A DNA stretch of 12,047 nt, from positions 1-12,047 of the forward strand of contig JAAAIG010000236.1 in NCBI GenBank assembly GCA_015852425.1, in the 5' to 3' direction. The translations under genes and the position numbers were made by a program. The notes under the pieces are model-generated. The model made no database searches. It was not told the origin of the DNA and saw only the letters and a list, made by a program, of their open reading frames with translations. This document shows, piece by piece, positions 8,601-12,047 of this stretch (positions within the stretch are counted from its first letter, which is position 1; each line of letters starts with the position of its first letter). The stretch is from Gryganskiella cystojenkinii. Its lineage: Eukaryota; Mortierellomycota; Mortierellomycetes; Mortierellales; Mortierellaceae.

Positions 8601-9964
8601 ACCGACTTGATCGCTTTTGTAACGGTTGTAATGGCTGATTTTTGTGTAATGGAAACTGAAGACGGTGGTCGTGAGCGGTCAAGAAGAGAGCATGGGTCAA
8701 CGTTAAGAGGACAAATCCTATTACAAAAGAAGAAACAGAGCCACAAAAAGGTGGAGAGGATATTATTAGCACGTGTGAATCAGAAAACGGCGCCATGGGA
8801 AAGTGAGGGAGGGAGAGGCTCGTATTTGCATCCCAGTGGCTGGCAATGATGATGATGGCGATGGTGGGTCAGTCCTTGATGTTGCAAGGAACAATAAAAA
8901 GGGGTCGAAGTACGCCCACATTCCAAAAAGTCGATCCCCAATCCTCATATTTTCACATTTTTTTTTGAAGAGGAGAAGTGAGAGCCTCCTGTCGATTCTG
9001 CGGCTCAGAGCACGATCTTGCTGTTTTCGCTCACAATCTTCGCCCTCTCGGAGATGTCAATCCTCTCGCTTCTGTTCTCCTGTGCGCCTGACAATAATGT
9101 TTTGTGTGAATTTGAAAATTTGTCTTTTTGGGCCGTAATCGAATCCGCCACCTTTGCGGTCCGAAAAGTAAAAAACAACAACAACGTGTGTTTGCGTTTC
9201 CCTTTGATAATGGGCCTGGACCATGGCCGAGCAAACAAATGCAAACAGATGAACAAAAGACATGATTATCTCATACCTGCGCCCAAAGCCCAGGAACTCC
9301 GGGACAAGACCGGCAAAGATTCGTGAAAATATTGCCGAGTCTGATGCTCTCGCCAAGAGTATGGTGAACTGGATGAGGTTGCATGGGAGGAAGAGCAGGA
9401 TTGAGAGACTGGTCGTGCGGTCGCAGGCGAAGGCCAATTACGAGAAAGAGTCGACTCGGAGGATGTCAAGTCCAGACCAAACCCATCTTGGTCCTGCCAG
9501 AGTTGTTGCAGATAGCTGTAATCGAGCGTCATCATTCGGTAACCGGCCAAGAGGCCCATGCCAACCATCAGCCCACGCTCGATCCTGACTCTGAGCAAGT
9601 TGGCCCTTCTCCTTCTTTGGGCTTGTGTCTGGGGTGGTCTGTTTGCCAGAGTTGCTGCTGCTGCTGCTGCTTGAGTACTACCGCCGAGATGCCCTGAGGA
9701 TCCGTTTCGTTTCAGTGGTGGGATTCCTTGCTGAAGAGTGGATGAAGTGACGTAGGAGGCAGACTTGTGTCTCGAATGGCGTTGGTGAGACTTTGGGTCT
9801 TGAGTGTGATAAGAGGGTCGAGAGCGTAATGTCGAGGCAGAGGCGGAGAGGGGTCGAGTGGATTGGGGCATGTCGAGGTTCTTGTTGATTTCGTGACCGG
9901 ATGCGAATCCTGCAGAGAACGGTTCCTCTATGGACGATGGTAGCAATGGTGGTGGCTCCTGCAT
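5637..9964 (-). CDS. SEC59: Dolichol kinase (Sec59/DOLK family) with long low-complexity insertions; N-terminal splicing uncertain
   Basis: ER-membrane CTP-dependent kinase that makes dolichyl phosphate, the carrier for N-glycan, O-mannose and GPI synthesis. Firm exons: 8717-8315, 8206-6625, 6536-5637 (donors GTAAGG, GTAAGT; phases agree; the 8717 acceptor has a GTGCTAATAA branch site and pyrimidine tract). Tentative upstream exons: 9964-9483, 9408-9277, 8943-8789. Together they give 1217 aa, about twice yeast or human enzymes. Diagnostic C-terminal motifs are RRKYYHALAVLMFVPGYLTD, FLEYVRYF, the DGRDGGPI block, GVGDAMASIIGKRFG (CTP-binding region, about 1000), RWPGTIKTVEGT, and EQNDNLVIP near the end. 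About 17-19 hydrophobic segments are visible. Inserts: a Ser/Pro/His-rich loop within exon 8206-6625 and about 110 Ser/Pro/Ala/Thr residues (about 1054-1166) between the last catalytic-domain helices. The basic, poly-Ala N terminus precedes the first helix. Identity is firm; N-terminal joints use poor donors (GTTTGG, GTTTTC). Confidence 0.85.
8944..9276 (-). other. Putative long intron in the 5' part of the dolichol kinase gene
   Basis: The donor GTATGAG at 9276-9270 follows frame ...EFLGFGR in phase 2, a good fungal donor. The proposed acceptor ATATGAG at 8945-8944 reopens the frame in the required phase before IGDRLFGMWAYFDPFLLFLA. At 333 nt it is much longer than the other introns here and its acceptor lacks a pyrimidine tract. 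An additional internal exon is therefore possible; a short open stretch SERIDISERAK followed by a GTGAGC donor at about 9023 is a candidate, but its phase does not connect cleanly. Confidence 0.35.
9648..9672. repeat. GCT/CAG trinucleotide run encoding poly-alanine in the dolichol kinase N terminus
   Basis: A (GCT)n-type run on the plus strand near 9653-9670 reads as GCA repeats on the coding minus strand. It gives six consecutive alanines (STQAAAAAATLA context) in the predicted cytosolic N-terminal tail. Similar low-complexity coding (poly-His from GAT/ATG-rich DNA near 7590-7617, poly-Ser near 7544-7555) occurs in the middle loop. This supports the view that the extra length of this protein comes from simple-sequence expansion. 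Confidence 0.75.
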
Positions 9965-10649
9965 GATGAGGTGGAGGAATGTTCACCCAAAAAGGGTTCT
10001 TCTCTGTAAAAGTGAGGATATAAATGTAAAAGTGGGTGAGAGTACAGACAGATCCGACACACAGAGAGGGATTGAAATGGAAAAAGGGATGTTTAATGGA
10101 GATTGAATGGTGTCTGTCGGTGCAGTTGAGATTCGATTCAGTTTGCGCCTCACTGTCTCTTTTCATGTTTTGGAGTCCGTCACCTTTCTCACCTATTTTT
10201 ATTTTTCATTGATTCTTTTTGAAGGTCGGTGCCGCGGTGGAAATGAACAAATTGCACGTGCGTGCGTGCAGGTCCAGGTTGCCACCAATTTTAAAATTTC
10301 TTATTTTTTTTATTCTTTTTTAGTCGGGATTGACCGAATGCGTCGCGTTGTCACAAATGTTCACATCCTTCCCGTCCGTCTCTGTTCTCGCACAAGGTGG
10401 ATACGAAGGAAATTGTTTTGTTGGGATGGAAACAAACAGCAGGACATCCGTTCAGACATCGAATAAAAGTCTCCACACACCACATGCTCCCTATCCTGGA
10501 CATGCTTTTTATTTTCGACTTTGACCCAGATTCGTAGTTTCCTCTTTTTAGGGCTTTGATGTTACTCTTTTTATTTTTTTATTTTTTTCTCTCGTTCGGG
10601 ACTCAGATGTCGTTGACTGACTGAAAAAAGTTTCCGCCCGTCTTCAAAA

Positions 10650-10705
10650 CTAACCTTGAGGTTAGCGAATATTTCACTACTATCGCCATCCCTGCGCTAA
10701 GCGCA
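10650..10705. repeat. Two adjacent perfect palindromes
   Basis: CTAACCT-TG-AGGTTAG (10650-10665, 7-bp arms) and TGCGCT-A-AGCGCA (10693-10705, 6-bp arms) lie 27 bp apart in the divergent spacer. Both are exact two-fold symmetric elements of the kind bound by dimeric transcription factors. The first also resembles a branch-site/donor-like CTAAC...GTTAG, so a splicing coincidence cannot be excluded. Confidence 0.6.
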
Positions 10706-10779
10706 ATCGTCAGATCATCTTGCGCCGATGTTCTCGGAGGAGAGGATGCGGAAAGCAACAAGGACCTTGATGTCGAGGA

Positions 10780-10791
10780 TTTCAATTGAAA
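10780..10791. repeat. 12-bp perfect palindrome TTTCAATTGAAA
   Basis: An exact 12-bp palindrome with no spacer, in the divergent spacer about 480 bp upstream of the aminotransferase-like start codon. AT-rich palindromes arise by chance more readily than the GC-containing ones nearby, so on its own it is weak. It gains interest from the company it keeps. Confidence 0.55.
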
Positions 10792-10879
10792 GGATTCGAG
10801 GAAAAAATCCAATGGATCTGATCTGATCTACCCGCGCATCACTTTCGCGCTCAATTTCCACTTTAGATGAGAAAAAAAA

Positions 10880-11098
10880 ATGTCTTTGAAGGGTTCTGGA
10901 AGGAGCGCTCAATCGCTCCAGCAAGGATTCCATGTTCCTCCGAAGCTCTCCGAATCGCAGCTCTCCTTCATTGCAGTCTCGGACCAAACGAAGGAGCCGG
11001 GGCTGTTTTGCTACACTATGCTCAAACAAAAGACTGAAATGTTGTTTTTACTGTCGACCCGTGTTTTTTTGTGGCAACGTGCCACAATTGCGCTCTGA
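10880..11098 (+). other. Possible 72-aa small ORF, unproven
   Basis: An ATG preceded by an A8 run opens MSLKGSGRSAQSLQQGFHVP and continues through KLSESQLSFIAVSDQTKEPG with coding-like composition for about 48 residues. It then degenerates into a Leu/Phe/Thr-rich end and stops at TGA. No family is recognised. A minus-strand frame over the same bases (11029-10715) is also open but has no ATG. It may be a small peptide, an exon of an unresolved gene, or noise in the promoter region. Confidence 0.22.
11069..11087. repeat. Inverted repeat TTGTGGCA-ACG-TGCCACAA upstream of the aminotransferase-like gene
   Basis: A perfect 8-bp inverted repeat with a 3-nt centre, about 182 bp upstream of the ATG at 11269. 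It could be an operator-like dimer binding site in the promoter or, if transcribed, a small hairpin in the 5' UTR. A T7 run directly precedes it. It is the longest perfect dyad I noticed in the spacer. Confidence 0.65.
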
Positions 11099-11268
11099 CC
11101 AGCAGTCGTGACTCCACACCACAAATCTGTCACAGAAAAAAAATCGGAGAGAAACCCCCCCACACTTTTTTTTTTTGGTCGTCATTGCATCGTTTCTTTC
11201 TTTTCCTCAAATTTCAACTTCTTTAAATTCATTCCTATCCGCGTTTTCGTTCTATCCACTCCGACCAA

Positions 11269-11995
11269 ATGCCACACTCTGTTCAAATGCGACCAGCCTT
11301 TGTCCTCGTCAAATGCGACCTCGCTCCTCAATCCTCTGCCGAAAATACACCGACAGCATCAATCTGCTCGCCCAATGGAACAATCTCGACCCCCAAACTG
11401 ATCGTCACCTTCACAGACAAGAATGCCAACGATACTCTGCTTGAATACCCCTCGGGGGCCTACACGGCTACGCGAACCTTTGACCACCACGGCATCCTGG
11501 ATTTCTCGGGTCATGTCTCCCGTATCGCCAACTCGCTTTCGCAACTGCGATTTGCCACACCTCATAAGGAGAATGAGATCGAGGCAGAGGAAGAAGAAAG
11601 CCCACAGGTTGTCCAAGCTCTGCACCGATTCAGGAATGCCGAGACCTTGAAACCGCTGATGACCGATCTGGTCCGAGAGGGTCTTCGAGATTATTTCGGC
11701 CAGGTCTCGGAAGAATTTTTACTAGGCGAGGCCAAGGTTACTGTTCTTTGCTCGTGGGATGTGACGGTAATTATGACTAAGGAAAAAAAAAGTATCTCAT
11801 GCAGCAGCATCACAAGGGAGCTATGTCACATTAATTAACCGAGATCTCTGCTTTTGGATCCCCTTTTTAGATTTCTTGTCCTATTTTTATTGCCCATGTC
11901 GAACCGTTGAAGGCACCCAAGGAACGTCGGTGTAAAGTCCGAGTACATGGATCACCAAGACATCATGCCACCGCCAAGGATTCGCAGTGGGTTCG
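11269..11995 (+). CDS. Class IV aminotransferase-like protein (PLP fold type IV), 5' portion
   Basis: Exon 1 is 11269-11766 (ATG in ACCAAATGCC context; ends phase 0 at GTAATT). Intron 1 is 11767-11870 (104 nt, acceptor CCTTTTTAG). Exon 2 is 11871-11995, ending phase 2 at a GTACGA donor. A second intron then runs off the window, so the C-terminal half is missing. The product so far is about 207 residues. YPSGAYTATRTFDHHGILDF (about 60-79) matches the N-terminal substrate-side signature of class IV aminotransferase-like proteins, followed by HVSRIANSLSQLRF. Exon 2 carries KVRVHGSPRHHATAKDSQWV, resembling the PLP-lysine segment of this family; Lys202 is the candidate Schiff-base residue (inference). 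Residues 101-113 are a Glu-rich insert. Relatives include D-amino-acid aminotransferase, branched-chain aminotransferase and aminodeoxychorismate lyase; substrate cannot be told. A second in-frame Met at residue 7 is an alternative start. Confidence 0.78.
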
Positions 11996-12047
11996 GTACG
12001 AAGTTACCGCGATCCTTCAATCTCGTTTAATTGGATCTTTGACTCCA
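11996..12047 (+). other. Start of intron 2 of the aminotransferase-like gene (truncated by window)
   Basis: Reading through past WVR gives YEVTAILQSRLIG, which no longer resembles the family. A GTACGAAG donor sits exactly after CG of the Arg codon. I therefore read the last 52 bases as intron. The acceptor is outside the window. Confidence 0.55.

Larger units (their letters stand above)
9965..11268. promoter_or_regulatory. Divergent intergenic region with CACGTG and several palindromes
   Basis: This 1.3-kb region lies between the minus-strand dolichol kinase start and the plus-strand aminotransferase-like start. It contains T/A homopolymer tracts (around 10190-10215, 10299-10320, 10560-10590, 11168-11178), typical of nucleosome-poor promoters. 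A CACGTG at 10255-10260 is followed by a CGTGCGTGC repeat. Perfect inverted repeats lie at 10650-10665, 10693-10705, 10780-10791 and 11069-11087. Open frames here are short, AT-rich or lack ATG, so I call no gene with confidence. A bidirectional promoter is likely near one or both ends. Confidence 0.5.

Noticed and set aside
8770..8775. CACGTG hexamer
   Set aside because: It lies inside a predicted intron of the dolichol-kinase gene, next to the branch site; likely chance.
8311..8796. Apparent dolichol-kinase start MAPFSDSH at 8796
   Set aside because: The region 8718 to about 8788 has a CTAATAA branch site, a pyrimidine tract and TAATAG acceptor, so the first 26 codons of this frame are most likely intron plus an out-of-frame piece of the preceding exon.
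10107..10466. 119-aa plus-strand frame in the spacer
   Set aside because: Composition is dominated by T-rich tracts (Phe/Tyr/Leu runs) with no recognisable domain or signal; it looks like promoter DNA read through.
1..12047. Mobile element, CRISPR array, tRNA/rRNA or viral insertion
   Set aside because: I found no reverse transcriptase, transposase or integrase motif, no terminal repeats, no regularly spaced direct repeats and no recognisable tRNA or rRNA sequence. The CCHC knuckles belong to the CWF19L1-like gene and not to a gag-type protein.

Overview
The window reads as eukaryotic, most likely fungal nuclear DNA. It holds protein genes split by short introns (71-140 nt where confident) with GTAAG/GTA donors, CTAAC/CTAAT-type branch points and TAG/CAG acceptors. 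AATAAA-like signals lie downstream of two genes, and homopolymer T/A runs fill the spacers. Gene content (a CWF19L1/Drn1 homologue with zinc knuckles, a dolichol kinase with long Ser/Pro-rich inserts, a class IV aminotransferase-like protein) fits an early-diverging filamentous fungus. Mortierellomycotina or a relative is my guess from style; it is an inference, not a measurement.

Layout: (1) 65-2658, minus strand, a five-exon CWF19L1/Drn1-type lariat-debranching cofactor, completely resolved by phase-consistent splicing into 697 codons. (2) 3026-4759, minus, an apparently intronless 577-aa membrane glycoprotein of no family I recognise. (3) 4906-5395, minus, a probable two-exon small secreted protein with four cysteines, which only appears once an 85-nt intron is removed. 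(4) 5637-9964, minus, a dolichol kinase (Sec59/DOLK). Its catalytic C-terminal half is clear, its middle is long and low-complexity, and its N-terminal splicing is only partly resolved. (5) 9965-11268, a 1.3-kb spacer separating divergent transcription units, with several perfect short palindromes and a CACGTG site but no gene I can defend. (6) 11269 to the right edge, plus, the first two exons of a class IV aminotransferase-like (PLP fold type IV) protein cut off by the window end.

Functionally the genes are unrelated housekeeping and lineage-specific functions: spliceosome/intron turnover, ER dolichyl-phosphate synthesis for N-glycosylation, PLP chemistry, and two cell-surface or secreted proteins of unknown role. 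I see no operon-like system, mobile element, CRISPR array or RNA gene. The most novel items are the hidden secreted-protein gene, the orphan glycoprotein, the unusually expanded dolichol kinase and the palindrome cluster.
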